Part shown: positions 12,780-24,394 of the stretch, one piece after another | Numbering within the stretch: position 1 is the stretch's first letter | How the letters are laid out: each line of letters starts with the position of its first letter | NCBI RefSeq assembly: GCF_963678635.1 | Contig: NC_087063.1 | Coordinates: forward strand, 73,865,617 to 73,929,616 | Direction of reading: 5' to 3' | Origin: Symsagittifera roscoffensis | Lineage: Eukaryota; Xenacoelomorpha; Acoela; Convolutidae | Length of the DNA: 64,000 bases | Notes under the pieces: generated by a model | Told to the model about the DNA's origin: nothing | Seen by the model: only the letters and a program-made list of their open reading frames with translations | The model's database searches: none | Position numbers and translations under genes: made by a program

Positions 12780-13240
12780 CGAAAACATAGCCAACAGACA
12801 GTTGTACACGAGTCAATGAACACAAGTAAATAGGAAAAAAAATTGTTTTTTTTTTAAATCTCAACTTTTGAATGTCGAAGAACAAATAGATGGTTTTAAA
12901 GCTCTAGGAAATTCAAGAACAAATTATGATTGACATTTTTAGGTATAATAACCCATTCTGAGAAAATTGGATTAACAGGTTAATCTTTTATTTTGCTGGA
13001 ATATCTGGCAATTAACACTTTTATTTCCGAAACTAGAAGATTTTTATGAAATTTTTGCTTTTCGATAGTGGACTTTGCCTTCTTTTAGCTAAGGAAATGA
13101 ACTAAACTTAAAAAGAAATCAAAATGAAAGCCACGAAAAAGCACATTTGAGCCTGAAAAACTTTAAAGACTTTTTTCTATAAAATAAACATCGCAACGTG
13201 TAAAAGAGTCTAAATTATGTTCATAGACTCTTAATAGAAA
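12780..13240 (+). repeat. Family C dispersed repeat
   Basis: Starts around AAAACATAGCCAACAGACAG, with GAGTCAATGAACACAAGTAA, then TGGTTTTAAAGCTC, AACAAATTATGATTGACA and GAGAAAATTGGATTAACAGG. It ends near AAAGAGTCTAAATTATGTTC. Same block order as the copies in the mannosidase introns; no ORF. Confidence 0.65.
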
Positions 13241-13377
13241 AAAATTTAAAAAAAACAACCCGTCCAATAATTAAATTAGAACAATTTAAAGAAAAATTGA
13301 TTGATTATGAGCCGTTTAGCGACAAATACAAAACGGAGGGTCTATTTCGAAGTTTCGCTTCTGGCGTAAAATCAAAC

Positions 13378-13425
13378 AAAACAGTTTGTATCAGAGCAAA
13401 GCCTAGAATGTTCCGACTGCCACTA
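13378..13425 (+). mobile_element. HPE-A 5' end relic
   Basis: GTATCAGAGCAAAGCCTAGAATG followed by TTCCGACTGCC matches the HPE-A start with several changes in the hairpin. No 3' end is attached. Confidence 0.5.
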
Positions 13426-13973
13426 ATTGGTTTCGATTTTTTTTTGGTTAAAACAGCTATTGCTAGCTATGAATTTTAGGCTGATAGTATCACATTTTAG
13501 TTTTTAAAATTTAGGTCGCGTATTGAATTATTAAGACCAATAAGCTTGCTCCAATTTCATAGGAACAATTTTGTAGCGCGGGATAATTCGCCACGTCTAA
13601 GTAATTCATGTTACACTTTCAGGATCAAAGTTTAGAGCGAGCAGTTTTGATAGACTCGTGTCAGTTTAATATAGCGGTTTGCGCACCCGTCGGAGCTCAC
13701 AAAATTGAGGATCCAGGTAGCGACCCCTCTCCCCGCAGCGAGCAAATAATTTTTTTGCAAAATAGTCTCAATAGAAAACACCGGAGCATATAAACTCCTC
13801 ACTTTCTTCAAAAATAGGAACAAAACAACGATTGGTTTTACAGAAAAAATTTATTTCTCTATTATATCAAACTTTAGTCATTGTAAAAAAAATCTACTTC
13901 TCGGACTGGAGGGCGTAAAAAAATTGGCATTGTTTACAGTAGATATCCCAAAACAGTATATATACGTTATTCA

Positions 13974-14375
13974 GGGGCAGATTTGGGTTCATTCCCCTCA
14001 AGGATTGGACCAGCTCACCAACCACAGGGTCACCTTTTGATATTTTTAACGATATCCTTTTTCGTCCAACCAACCTAAAAAATTTTCGAACGGGGCCTTC
14101 AGGGCCAACAAATGCTAATCTAGAAGGCTAGCGCGCGCCAAAAAAAAGATTTTTTTTTTCGGTCAAAATTTTCCAGAAGGTGCCTAAGAACATTTTTTTT
14201 TCTGTTTTATTTTTCAAAAACTCGCAGGCGGCGCAAGAAATTTGGTCAAAAGTGTTCTGGGAGCGCTCGGAAAATACATATGGTTGGCCTAAAGACAAAA
14301 AAAGACCGACAAAATTTTCGATTTTCTTATCGAAAATACGCCCCCTCGAGAAAATCCAAGATCCAGTCCTGAAGT
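13974..14375. mobile_element. CAGGGGCGGAT-ended MITE, copy 1
   Basis: Left end CAGGGGCAGATTTGGGTTCA and right end complementary to CAGGACTGGATCTTGGATTT are inverted repeats of the same family as 31126-31781. It contains GTGTTCTGGGAGCGCTCGG, the reverse complement of a segment in the second copy. Overlapping short ORFs here are not credible genes. Confidence 0.6.
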
Positions 14376-14578
14376 TATAAATCGAAGCCAAGTCAGTAAT
14401 TCAAATGATATAAATACCCTTGTACTTGAAAGGTATTCAGCTTGTACAAACCAACTTTTTCATAGCACGAGCTAATTTTTTCAGCATTCAAGTTCTGATT
14501 TAAAAAAAAACTTGAAAAAACTTTTCCAATTCGTAATATTTTATTTCATTTTCTTTTTTTTTGTAAGTTTTTTGAAGC

Positions 14579-14762
14579 TCGATGTAGCTAGGTTCAAATT
14601 TTTCCCATTTTCAAACTGAAGAGAAAACTGAAATCGAGTTTTTCATCACGGTTTTCTATCTTTCAGAGAGTCTAGCTCTCTGAGTGATAGAAAAAGATTT
14701 AAAAAAAGGTTTCATTTTCTTCTTCAGTTTAAAAATTCAGACCTAGCTACGTCTAGCTATCA
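14579..14762. mobile_element. Hairpin MITE
   Basis: The outer arms GATGTAGCTAGGTTCAAATT and its inverted counterpart (AGACCTAGCTACGTCTAG side) enclose a central palindrome, CTATC-TTTCAGAGAG and CTCTCTGAGTGATAG. About 180 bp, potentially one long stem. Confidence 0.7.
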
Positions 14763-14966
14763 TAACACTAACAAAAAAGAACAAAAATTGAAAAAAAATT
14801 CAGATTGTGGTTAAATATTTCATCAAAAAACTCCGTTTCAAAGATACTGTTTAAGATCTAGATCAAATTCAACATTCACTACAGCAACAAAATTTGAAAT
14901 CGAAACAAGTTAATTTCATTGTCATTCCAAAAACTATTTAGAATAAACCAAAACAAAAAAACTTCA

Positions 14967-15010
14967 AGACAAGAATAGCCGGTTGCTGTGCAAGTGGCAG
15001 AGACTGTTAA
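14967..15010 (+). mobile_element. HPE-B 5' end relic
   Basis: ACAAGAATAGCCGGTTGCTG, TGCAAGTGGCAGAGACTG and TTAAGACCAC match the HPE-B start closely. Confidence 0.5.
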
Positions 15011-16350
15011 GACCACAATCACAAAAAATATGGAACGTTTCTTCTTTTTTTTCCAATATGATGTCATTTTGTACGCGCGTAGTAATGAGAGAAATATGAA
15101 AACAAATTTTCGTTTGTCTCACGACTGAAAGGTATTACGCAACAACTAATATGGTATGACACTTAACCAATTCCGATGATAATTCGTGCTACCTGCTTTT
15201 ACGAGAAAAACAAATAAGAAAAAACTAAAATACACCCGAAGACAAAAGTTCATCCCCGTTTTCAATAATCAAAACAAAAAAAAATTTAAACAACAAACAA
15301 ATAACCAAACAGGTTACAAAATTATAAGGAAGCTGAAATCTTTCAAAAAGTAGCAAAACTTGTCTTAATAAATCAAAATGAATGCAAAGAAAAAAACAGG
15401 AATTGCTTTTCTTTGGGGTGACAATAGAAATATCGTGTTTGGTCTAGAGAAAAAGTGGAAAAACAGCTAAATATTCTAAAGATCTGAACGTAAACTTGTC
15501 AAAATTAATAACTGTGACATTATTATAGTAACGCTAATTTACATACTTTCTAAACAAAATTTACGAGAGACAAACTGACAAGCAAAAAGAATTGATTGAC
15601 TTATTCAAATTATATTAATCAAGGGTTAACTTCTAAATTTCGTTTTTTGTATATGATCTACAATTTTTTCTGCAACTTATTTCAAAAAATTCAATAAATG
15701 GGGAACTTTTTCATTTGTTAGGAAATCTCAAAAATTAAATTATGCGTTTGAAACTAACATTCATTAATGGTTTTTAGGCACAATTTGTTAGGGAAAATTG
15801 ATTTGATTTCCATCTAATTATCTTTTTGACTTCTCATTTATTTCAAATTCTTTTGGTAAATCGGAAAAAAATCAAATAAACTTCGAAACTGAAAAAAATT
15901 CAAAGTCAAATATCTAAAACACAAATTTAGCGTGAAAAATTCTAAACCTAATCCGAAAACTGAAGAAGAAACGTAGAGTTTTTGGAACAAAAAGCTGTGA
16001 AAAAATAATAGGCCCCACATACCACCTACATGACAGTGTTTGGTGACGAGGCCTTAATTTCATACCCACATCCAATAAATCAATAAACCGCGGCTTTTAT
16101 ATACATTGAGTGGAATAACAATTATTGGATTCAGGCAAGCGAATCTAGAAAAGGAAGATATATATATATAAAATTTTTAAAAATTGAAAAAATAGTGATT
16201 GTTCTTTGACTTACAAAATGAGCAGCTATGAGGATTATTTATGCCAGCTGTGATTTTTCTTCAGAAACAAAAACCCGATCCGCAATTGAACTTTAATTGA
16301 CGGCGTTGAAAGTAATCGTAAAATTCAAGGCTTTGCCTTATTACTGGCTA
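15011..16350. other. No gene seen
   Basis: AT-rich, no recognised repeat beyond an (AT)n tract. 16325-16345 (ATTCAAGGCTTTGCCTTATT) may be an HPE hairpin relic. Confidence 0.5.
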
Positions 16351-16554
16351 TCAAAAGTGTAGAGATGGCACTTGAATGCTTTGAAATGATAACCAGCCAG
16401 AAATTTCACCAAAAATTGATGATACATCCTCAATAGACAAAGGGTTTGCTAATAAAATTACAAAGTTGCAGTCTGTCGGATCAAAAAAAAAGCGCAGTAA
16501 CATGGTCCCATACTTTCCGGCCATTTTAATTATCAAAGCGTCTTCAATTCGCAT
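16351..16554 (-). CDS. Weak candidate small ORF, no recognised family
   Basis: A 67-codon ATG ORF with mixed composition, including FFFDPTDCNFVILLANPL and a GEISGWL segment. It looks more protein-like than the many AT-driven ORFs around it. There is no clear promoter, splice site or homologue. It may equally be a lone exon or chance. Confidence 0.2.
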   Translation of the reverse strand: MRIEDALIIKMAGKYGTMLLRFFFDPTDCNFVILLANPLSIEDVSSIFGEISGWLSFQSIQVPSLHF

Positions 16555-17213
16555 ACTAAATTGTTTTTATAGCCACACATGACGTGCTTGATTTTTAGTA
16601 TCCGTTTTGACATGTCAAAAAATAAAAACATCTAATCGGCCCAGTTTAACAGAAGTTAACTGCCCATAAATACTTACTTCAAAGTAAAATTCTGACAAAA
16701 TAAATCACTCGCTGCGCTGGAAAGCTTCATACTTTACAAAAATTGAACGCGCGAAAATAAACTTGCATATTTTTTTAGATGTTACAAATACCTTTTCGGA
16801 CTTAAACAACACCAAATTCCACATTGGGTTAATAATATTTTAGCATACCCAGTAGCGAGCCGACGTCGGGGGCTCAACTCAGGTTCCCAAAATGTTTCCA
16901 AATGGTCCTTCTGTGATAGCATTTTACTATCCCCATTTTTGGTTGGTCACACTGAAAATTTTGCGCGCCAAGATAAACTAAATATGATGGGAGGGAGAGG
17001 GCTAGTCGAAAAAACTCGAGGCAGCATTTTTGGCAAAATAGGGTCTTTATAGTGTTTGGCGTTAAAGTAGCTCAAAAAACCAAAATGATCAACCTGACGA
17101 AAGTCCAGCCCTACCAGAAAAATTCCTGTGCATTCCCTTGAGAAGTACCTTATTTTTCAGATTAATCACCAAACTCAACCGTCAATCAATTCAAATCAGA
17201 AAACGAGACCAAA

Positions 17214-17642
17214 ATGAGATCACATCAAATTGAAAACAGCACGCGCAGGCAAAACTCCGAAAACAACAACAAAAACAAGAAAGTAAACATCGCCAGGACA
17301 GTCAAGGTCAGTCAATTTGGATATTTGACCATCTTCAGTTGCTTGTTTCTGATGGCCACGTTGATTTCTACCTACCCAAGCCAAGCATCAGCGGCACACC
17401 GACTCTTCATTTTAACCCCCAGTCAATCAGAAAAAGGGGGTCCCGATATGATAGAAGGGGGTTATACGGAAGGGATGGGTGGAAGTCTGAAACGAGAGCT
17501 CGCCGATCAGATGTCCGGGGGTCCACTACGACACCGGATGCTGCAATCCAGTCAATTTTTCCCCCACGAAGAGACGAAAGAGGCAAATGAGAAGCGAGGG
17601 TGGAGGACAATTCTGGACGACAGATATTACAAACGAAAGTGA
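17214..17642 (+). CDS. Possible secreted or prohormone-like small protein
   Basis: A 142-codon ORF whose ATG has A at -3. Residues 1-40 are polar and Asn/Lys-rich. A hydrophobic stretch (about 41-57) ends in ...SQASAAH, which could be a signal peptide with a long n-region or a signal anchor. The rest is hydrophilic, with dibasic sites (LKREL, NEKRGW, and terminal YYKRK). Cleavage at KR would release a short peptide beginning GWRTILDD, which is why a prohormone is considered. There is no amidation Gly and no repeated peptide, so this is weak. It is markedly GC-richer than its flanks. No family is recognised. It may be one exon of a longer gene, since a GT lies at the stop codon. Confidence 0.4.
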   Translation: MRSHQIENSTRRQNSENNNKNKKVNIARTVKVSQFGYLTIFSCLFLMATLISTYPSQASAAHRLFILTPSQSEKGGPDMIEGGYTEGMGGSLKRELADQMSGGPLRHRMLQSSQFFPHEETKEANEKRGWRTILDDRYYKRK

Positions 17643-19377
17643 TGGGTGCAATACCGGTCGATCACAATCGAGAAAAATCTGCAGACCAACGAATGACAAT
17701 AGGAATTCCATTTAACCAATCAGAAACGAGAGTTTCACTGACCAATCATCGTCGTTCTTAATGATTATGTGCCAGTAGTGTAGAAGGTGCAATTCATAAA
17801 ACCAGAAGTACTATTTTGTGTTCCTCGTACAATATCCTGAATTCAAAATCATTCTTGAGCTTTTGCATTGTTCAAAACATAATGAAATCGTTGTTTCATT
17901 ATATTTTGAGATAAAATTATCAAATTGTTTCATTATGGAAGCACTAAGCATTATGGAAAGGCGTTCACTTCGCAATCGTCAGATTGTGTTATCGATCCCC
18001 TGCAATGATAGTGTGTGAGGACGAGCTCTCACTTGACCTCTAGCTTCAGGTCCACCACAGCCTGACCGGTTTCGGCTGCAATATTGGTCCCACGTGAAAG
18101 TTCTAGACGCTAAAAAACTGCCTTGAGTCGCAAAAAAGGAGCTTCGCTCAAAAAAATAACACAGTCTGGAATGTTGGGAAATAAGAGAAACGGACTATGA
18201 TCAGACAGGCTGGATAGCAGAAACCACAATTATTAATAATTACTTAATTATTGTTGTTGTTAAAGAGGGGACATGTTGTCTTTTTTGTATTTTCAAGCTG
18301 CCTGAGGGGACATGATCCTCTGATTTGAAATAGCAAGAATTTTTACCTATTTAGCAAGAACTTTTTTTCATTTTTTTTACAAACCGTTCAAAGTTTCCAG
18401 AAATTTTCCCATGTTATATTTATATTTTTCTTCCAACTTTCAATGAAAGTGAAGGATATACATGCTTTGGGTGGTTTTTATTAGGAATGATTTTGACGAT
18501 CAAAATACTGACCTTTAGAGAAAATATTTTGAAACCCCAATGAAGGTATTGACTCTGAGTTTGAATATAAGAAGATAATTCATCTGCAAACTACAGAATT
18601 AGGGGGGTGTACAACATTGTTATGCTCTGACTTATTTGAGCGCTCTTTGAAAAATTTACATATGGTTCTGTAGGCGTAGTGCAAATTAATTTTGCGCGGT
18701 GAATTATCAAGATATCAAAAATGTTCCAAATTGAATTGAGGCAAACTAATTGGTCACAATAATTCCCTATTTAACTCAAAAATTTAATAGTGTTTATTTT
18801 TGAATTGTTTTATGTAGGCCTTTGGGGCACGACAAACCTAAAAGCCCAAAATTTGTGGGTTATATTCAAATGTTCTTCAGTAGAACTATTTGAGATCATT
18901 TACATGGCTCTCGCAACCTTCCGGATTGTGCCCTACTATACAAGCAGTTTTGTTTACATTTTCTACATCAAATCTGAGCCTATTTTCACTTGAATGGTTT
19001 GAGCTTCTCCATATATATTTCAGTAAGAGTGATTTACCTATTTCCCACAGAAGCGATTTATTTCACATATTGACGCCCCCCCTCCTCAGGAATTTGACCC
19101 CCTGCCCACAGTTGGAACTATTTTACGACTATCATTTCTCCGCTGACCGACTCTAAAAACTTTCTATAGGCGCTGCCTTCGCAGTCATCATAGACTGATT
19201 TTAAACATGGAGGGGAACGCGGCAAATCATTTTATCGAAACCTTCCAAAAGAGCGTGAAAATGTCAATTTTAGCATAGTTTTTTGCAAATATTGTGCCAG
19301 CTGTGCTAAAATTTTTGGTCCGAGAAAAGTTTTAAAGAGTTTTGAGAGAGCTTGGAAAAATAATTTAGAACGCGCCC
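17643..19377. other. No gene seen; possible HPE-A relic
   Basis: No supported exon. ACCTTCCGGATTGTGCCCTA and CAAGCAGTTTTGTTT at 18915-18955 resemble a decayed reverse HPE-A 5' end. Confidence 0.45.
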
Positions 19378-19691
19378 AGACAATTCGGCTAAAGACAATT
19401 CAGCCAATGTGAAATTCCGACAATTCAGTCAAAAATATAGAGACAATTCAGCCAATAATAGTGACCGCCGCAGTCGCGGCAACGGTTTGCGAGCTTGCCA
19501 ACAGAGGGTAGCACTCTATACAAAATTTAGAGCCGGTTATCACCGCAAAGCGGCGACGCGCGCCCACCGGCGACCTTAAACCGAGAAATAGTCCAATTCT
19601 GATTTTTTTCGTTCGAATTTAGCGTTTTGTAAAGCTAGCTGAAATGTCTGTATATTTTTGGCTGAATTTCAAATTGGCTGAATTGTTTTTA
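19378..19691. mobile_element. MITE with ACAATTCAGCCAA termini
   Basis: The left arm carries ACAATTCAGCCAATGTGAAAT and CAAAAATATAGAGACA; the right arm has the same blocks inverted (19625-19690). The centre (19465-19585) is unusually GC-rich, with CCGCCGCAGTCGCGGCAAC and GCAAAGCGGCGACGCGCG. Confidence 0.7.
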
Positions 19692-20900
19692 GAAGATTTA
19701 GAAAATATTAATCCTTCCTCTGAAAACATTTGAATAAAAAAAGAACAATATATATATAAATTTTGAGAAGATAATTTTTTACTTTGCCTTAACAATCCAA
19801 TTTCATTTTGAACAATGTCATAAAAAGTTTACCGTCTGAGCAGTTCAAAACTTTTTCAACAAAAAACATTGAACAAGAAAATCAAATGCAATCCAAACTG
19901 AGTTTTTTGCAGGGCAAAAGCCGCCGAAGAACACTAAAATGGTACCATTGTTTACTGTTGAAGCTGAAATCGGTTAGGCTGTAATAGAAATGCAGCTAGA
20001 TGTAAAGTTTGAGCTAGTCCTCTCACACTATCATTGACTGTCATGGCTGGGAATCAAATACACGATCTGAGGCTCTCAAATTTAAATGAAATCCGGTTAA
20101 TAGAGGTGAAAATCTTCAATTTTAAAAGCTAATTTTACCTTAAGTTTTAGGGATGTTTTAGATTCTAGCATTTGACCTGTTACTTACCAGGCGTACGCCC
20201 TGACCATTAACTACGCCATAATCATGGCAACGATGAAAATTAGTCAACATGATACCGCCGTTAATAGCATAAATCATTAACTCATTCAATCAAGAACGGG
20301 CTCTAACTTCATGCAATCTTAAACTGCTAAAAAAGAGCACCAAAAAATCCGCATAACCCAAAAACGTTCTTTATTTCTCATTTAGCTAAAAATTTTGAAT
20401 AAACCTGAGAATAAAAACGGCTAAAACGGATTGATGCAAACGTTACCTCTCATTTCGAAGGCAAGCACAGCAAGCGTTCACTACTCCGAGTGAGTTTTAT
20501 CTGTTGTTTGTGTTCATGTTACGTCATTAAATAACCGAGAACTATTTATTTTTCGTAGCAGTGTATTCGGTTGTTACTTGGCCATTTTCTTTGCAACGCT
20601 TCGGGATTTTGCTGAATATGCCGACCGAGTTAACAAAGCGACTAATTTAATCTCATTTTATAGTTCTCCAAAACCAAAACAAGATTGATGACAATTTAAA
20701 CTAACGATCACCATTACGACGTTCTTTATATAATCTATAAAAAAGTACAAGAAAGTGTTTTGTATTTCTCAGATACAGAAGCAACCGACCGAATTCTCAG
20801 AAATAAATTGCATTGTATTCAATCGCACTCAAGGTTCAAAAAAATATAAAACGTTTTTACAATATATATAAATCTGAGGTTCTGTAAAAGGCTCTGTATA

Positions 20901-20959
20901 TTTCAGCGCCAGAAACAACCACACTCCTGAATCTCGTGCGACACTCGCCACATACATAT
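20901..20959 (+). repeat. 59-bp duplicated exon-like segment, copy 1
   Basis: Begins TTTCAG|CGCCAGAAACAACC and differs from 21976-22034 at one base. An AATTATATAAAA tract follows both copies, directly here and after 27 extra bases in copy 2. One frame reads PETTTLLNLVRHSPHTY in both, and the single difference is a synonymous Leu codon. No donor site follows, so it may be a repeat rather than an exon. Confidence 0.6.
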
Positions 20960-20999
20960 AATTATATAAAATATTTTTTCGCAAATTTTTCAATTTTTT

Positions 21000-21014
21000 T
21001 TCAAATTTTTTTCG

Positions 21015-21052
<38 letters not shown>

Positions 21053-21066
21053 CGAAAAAAATTTGA
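21000..21066. repeat. 67-bp perfect palindrome around (AT)n
   Basis: TTCAAATTTTTTTCGCTATA on the left is exactly mirrored by the reverse complement on the right, with an (AT)n core of about 35 bp. Such tracts extrude cruciforms and are hard to clone or sequence. Confidence 0.9.
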
Positions 21067-21489
21067 AGACCATACATGAGCCACAGTGGGACTCGATCAT
21101 AAATACTTTACAGGAAAATTCAGGCAAACCAGAAGAATCATATTTTAGTATTTTAGAAGCACGATGAAAATGTAAATCAGGAGTAATTGAAAGCTGTCAA
21201 AGCCAGGGTTTATGGAGTGATCAGAAAAACGGGCAAACATTGATATTCAATAATAATGCTTCAAAATTTCGAGTATTATTGAGTCCCAATAAGAATCAGT
21301 CATAGCAGTTAGAAGAAATTAAAATTATTTTGAATCCGGATTTTATTAGGTTTACATCTGAAATGCTCAAACAACATGAGCCGAAGCCATGTACGCCGAA
21401 AGAAACTTTTCAGTGAAAAAGACAAACCTGCAAAGCCCGAGCTAGTAAATTTTAAATAACAGAAAGTAAAAAAAACTTGAAATAACAGG

Positions 21490-21760
21490 GAAAATAGCTT
21501 ACAGCACAAAAAATTCGTGATCTGGCAACTAAGGTGACAAAACAAGCAAACAGGCAACAAGCCGCCAATGAAATTTTCCTAAAAAAACTACGATACAAGC
21601 AAGCTAAAAAAAATCAAGCTCCGGTAGGGTACAAGAGAAAATCAACAATACTTGTATTAACAGGGCAAATTGCTTACAGCACAAGAAAAATCTGTGATGG
21701 TTCAACTAAGCCGACAAAACATTAGCAACCAAACAATAGACCGACAATGCAAAATTTCCC
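21490..21760 (+). repeat. Degenerate tandem repeat (TTACAGCACAA family)
   Basis: Two units of about 170 bp, each with GCTTACAGCACAA, GTGAT, CAACTAAG and GACAAAAC. The same blocks recur at 52200-52700. Confidence 0.5.
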
Positions 21761-21975
21761 GCAAACATACTGAAAAAAAATACAGGCAAGACTAGCAGAA
21801 CATCTGGAAAAAAAATTTTTTCGAAAACTTATTAAAAAAACCCAATTACATCAAACTTATTAAATACGAACTTGATACGCAACTTTAGGAGAGAGCTGGA
21901 TCCCAAAAAAGGTAATATTAAAAAAAGAGCAAGTAAAGAAAATACAAAACACAAAAATTCTCTTTTTTTTCAAAA

Positions 21976-22034
21976 TTTCAGCGCCAGAAACAACCACACT
22001 ACTGAATCTCGTGCGACACTCGCCACATACATAT
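21976..22034 (+). repeat. 59-bp duplicated exon-like segment, copy 2
   Basis: The partner of 20901-20959, 1,075 bp downstream. Preceded by a pyrimidine-rich TCTTTTTTTTCAAAATTTCAG, a good 3' splice site in appearance. Confidence 0.6.
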
Positions 22035-23620
22035 CTTTGTAGACAAAACAGTCAAATCAAAATTATATAAAAAACCTCGGAAACTTGAGAATTTTTTCGG
22101 AAAACAATACGCGACGCTTTGATTGATTTGATACGCAACTTGAATTGATTTCAGAAAAATACTCAACCCTTATAAACACCAATAAATTAAAGCTTAAACC
22201 AATTCCACTTAGTTTTAGATGAAAATAAAAAAAAACCATGCATCCGAAACAACTGAATTTTTTTCGACGGTCAAAAAAAATTTTTTCGAATTACTTTTTA
22301 AAAACTGAAAAAAAACAGTACTGAAAATCTAGCATAAAAGTTCTAGAAATACGCCGACGAAAATTGGGATGATATCAATAAAACCGACAAAAAAAAATCA
22401 ATCTATATCTCAAATTTTTCAGCTGAAGACCAAGTATCATTTCAGTAGCTCTAGACCAGGTGCTTTAAGTACAGCTTGGCTGCAATTGGAGATTCTGTGG
22501 CCAAAGATATTATAACAAGTCTAAAACGCGATTGCAATAAAATTTATTTAAGTTTGAATTCATCATATCATACTCAAAGTCTATTTACGCATCAAAGATC
22601 GTAGTTTTTTCTTTTGCCCTGAACTATCCAGCGCAATGATCTTGAAATACGCTACTGTAAATAAAAGAGCATAAGTTTTTACAATTTTGTCTCAATTCGA
22701 TAGACAATTGTCAGTGTCAAATAAGCATTGCAACGAAATTTACTAAGCCGTCAAAATTTGGGTAGACTTCAGTTGAGCCAGAAAAACTATAAGCAATATT
22801 AGGTAAAAACTTTTTAGAAAGTCGCAGTATTGAAATTTCACATACCCGCAGCCCCACACGCACAAAAGAACGTACAATTATTATCGCCTTTGAAACGAGG
22901 TAAATAGGGCGACCTCAAGACGAACTCAAGAAAACTGAAAAAAAAGTGTTTTACTTTTTCGGAAATTTTTTTAAACTTGCGAATTCCAAAGATACTCTTC
23001 TAATCTTTTCTAACTGACGGTTTGTTTATGAAAATAACCCAATTAGAGGAAATTGGGCCAATAAGTAATTTTCCTAATTTGCTGGAAACTCAAAAATTAA
23101 AAATTCACTTTTGATCACTCTGAAATTTCGAGAGCGTCATTTGCCTTCCTTTTACCAAATGGATTTGAATTGAAATAGAAGAATCAGAAGTCAAACCGCA
23201 AAAGATTAAATTCGAGCGCAAAGAATGTTAGTTTTACCTAAAAAAAAACTATTTTCATAAAGGTATTTACTTCGTTCAATGTCACATGTCTTTGAAGATC
23301 ACAAATTTGTCTTTCATTTGATAAAACGGGCAGTGCTGTGTAACCAATTTCGGTTCGTTAACTGTCCCCTCACTGTTTCTGGTGCTTCATATTTAAATTC
23401 TCGTTGTATGCAAATTTACCATTAACAATGAGAAATAAATTCTTTCTTTCTTTCACTTAATGAGCATTACAACATACCTAAACACAAGAAATCTAGATGC
23501 ATCACAGAAAAAATTCAGTTTTCAAAACAAATAAATTGAAATGAAATCCAATATAAACCATCTGAATAAAACAATTTGTTAATTTTCGGAATCTAAATAA
23601 ACATTAAAAAAAACTTAAAC
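22035..23620. other. No confident gene
   Basis: An exon-like stretch follows TTTTTCAG at 22423 and reads about 30 codons to a TAA without any partner exon. 23330-23460 ends in AATAAA and a CTTT run, like a 3' UTR remnant, but no coding part was found. Confidence 0.4.
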
Positions 23621-24394
23621 TTAGCCATTTTTCAAGTCTTCGTAAATCGGTTGGCATCTGGCTATAAGCTCATCTAATTGTTCAATTTCATTGAGACCCA
23701 AATCTGAACGTCCATATTTGACCTTTCTTCGGTTGCCCAGTTCTGTCGATCCAAGAGCATCTTCAAACATATCAACTTGAACCCCGTTGACCTTTTGACT
23801 CGCTGACCTTGAATCATCTGGAACCCACCAATTTGAGGGAAGTAATTTACCATCCGAAGGTGTTAGTTCCAACATTTCCTTGTCGAAAGGTAAATTTCCA
23901 AACTCACAAATTGATCTCAAGAACTTTCCGTTGTTTTCCGGACTCAAATTTTCAGAGTCAAGAACAAGAAAAGAGCGGCCTTGTCTTTTCAAACGGTCTC
24001 GTACTGTTTTTAAATTCGCAAAATATTGATCCAAAGGTTTGATTTTTATTAACTCACTTTGAATGAAGTAAGGCGCTAGCTCACCGTCAACTCTAAACAT
24101 GGAGAGTGCAATCTTCTCTGGACTTCGTATTAGCAAAATGTGATTAACTTCCTCATTTTGGATCCAATATTCAAGCTCTTCGGGGCTCAAATACATGCCT
24201 GTGTCCTTGAAGAACACGTGATCTTCTTGCGAAAACTGGTCGATCACTTTTTGGTGCACTCTTTCGCCGTTTGAACGTCGTTTGCCCAAAGTATATGGTT
24301 GAAAGAGACATTTTATTTCTGCGTTGTTCGAGAGAGCTTTGCAAATAGCAGTTGATTTAGTTCGTGGAAGGATCCATAATATAAGTTTTCCCAT
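23621..24394 (-). CDS. Sulfotransferase-like P-loop protein, possibly 5'-partial
   Basis: From the ATG at 24394-24392 the frame gives 257 residues and ends at TAA. LILWILPRTKSTA near the N-terminus looks like the 5'-phosphosulfate loop of cytosolic-type sulfotransferases, and HILLIRSPEKIALSMFR, about 80 residues later, resembles the 3'-phosphate site. FFKDTGMYL between them is a conserved-looking core strand. This layout matches small sulfotransferase-fold proteins of invertebrates and bacteria; substrate and activity are unknown. There is no signal peptide, so it is probably cytosolic. The frame stays open upstream to a TTG, and CAACTTACAG|ACACAG just before the ATG is a plausible 3' splice site, so a 5' coding or UTR exon may be missing. 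The gene is GC-richer than its flanks and has no disabling change, so it looks active. Confidence 0.75.
   Translation of the reverse strand: MGKLILWILPRTKSTAICKALSNNAEIKCLFQPYTLGKRRSNGERVHQKVIDQFSQEDHVFFKDTGMYLSPEELEYWIQNEEVNHILLIRSPEKIALSMFRVDGELAPYFIQSELIKIKPLDQYFANLKTVRDRLKRQGRSFLVLDSENLSPENNGKFLRSICEFGNLPFDKEMLELTPSDGKLLPSNWWVPDDSRSASQKVNGVQVDMFEDALGSTELGNRRKVKYGRSDLGLNEIEQLDELIARCQPIYEDLKNG

Noticed and set aside
22424-22512. Exon-like open stretch after a TTTTTCAG acceptor, with an integrin-like LEILWP segment
   Set aside because: It runs into TAA without a donor and no neighbouring exon of such a gene was found; the resemblance is a few residues.
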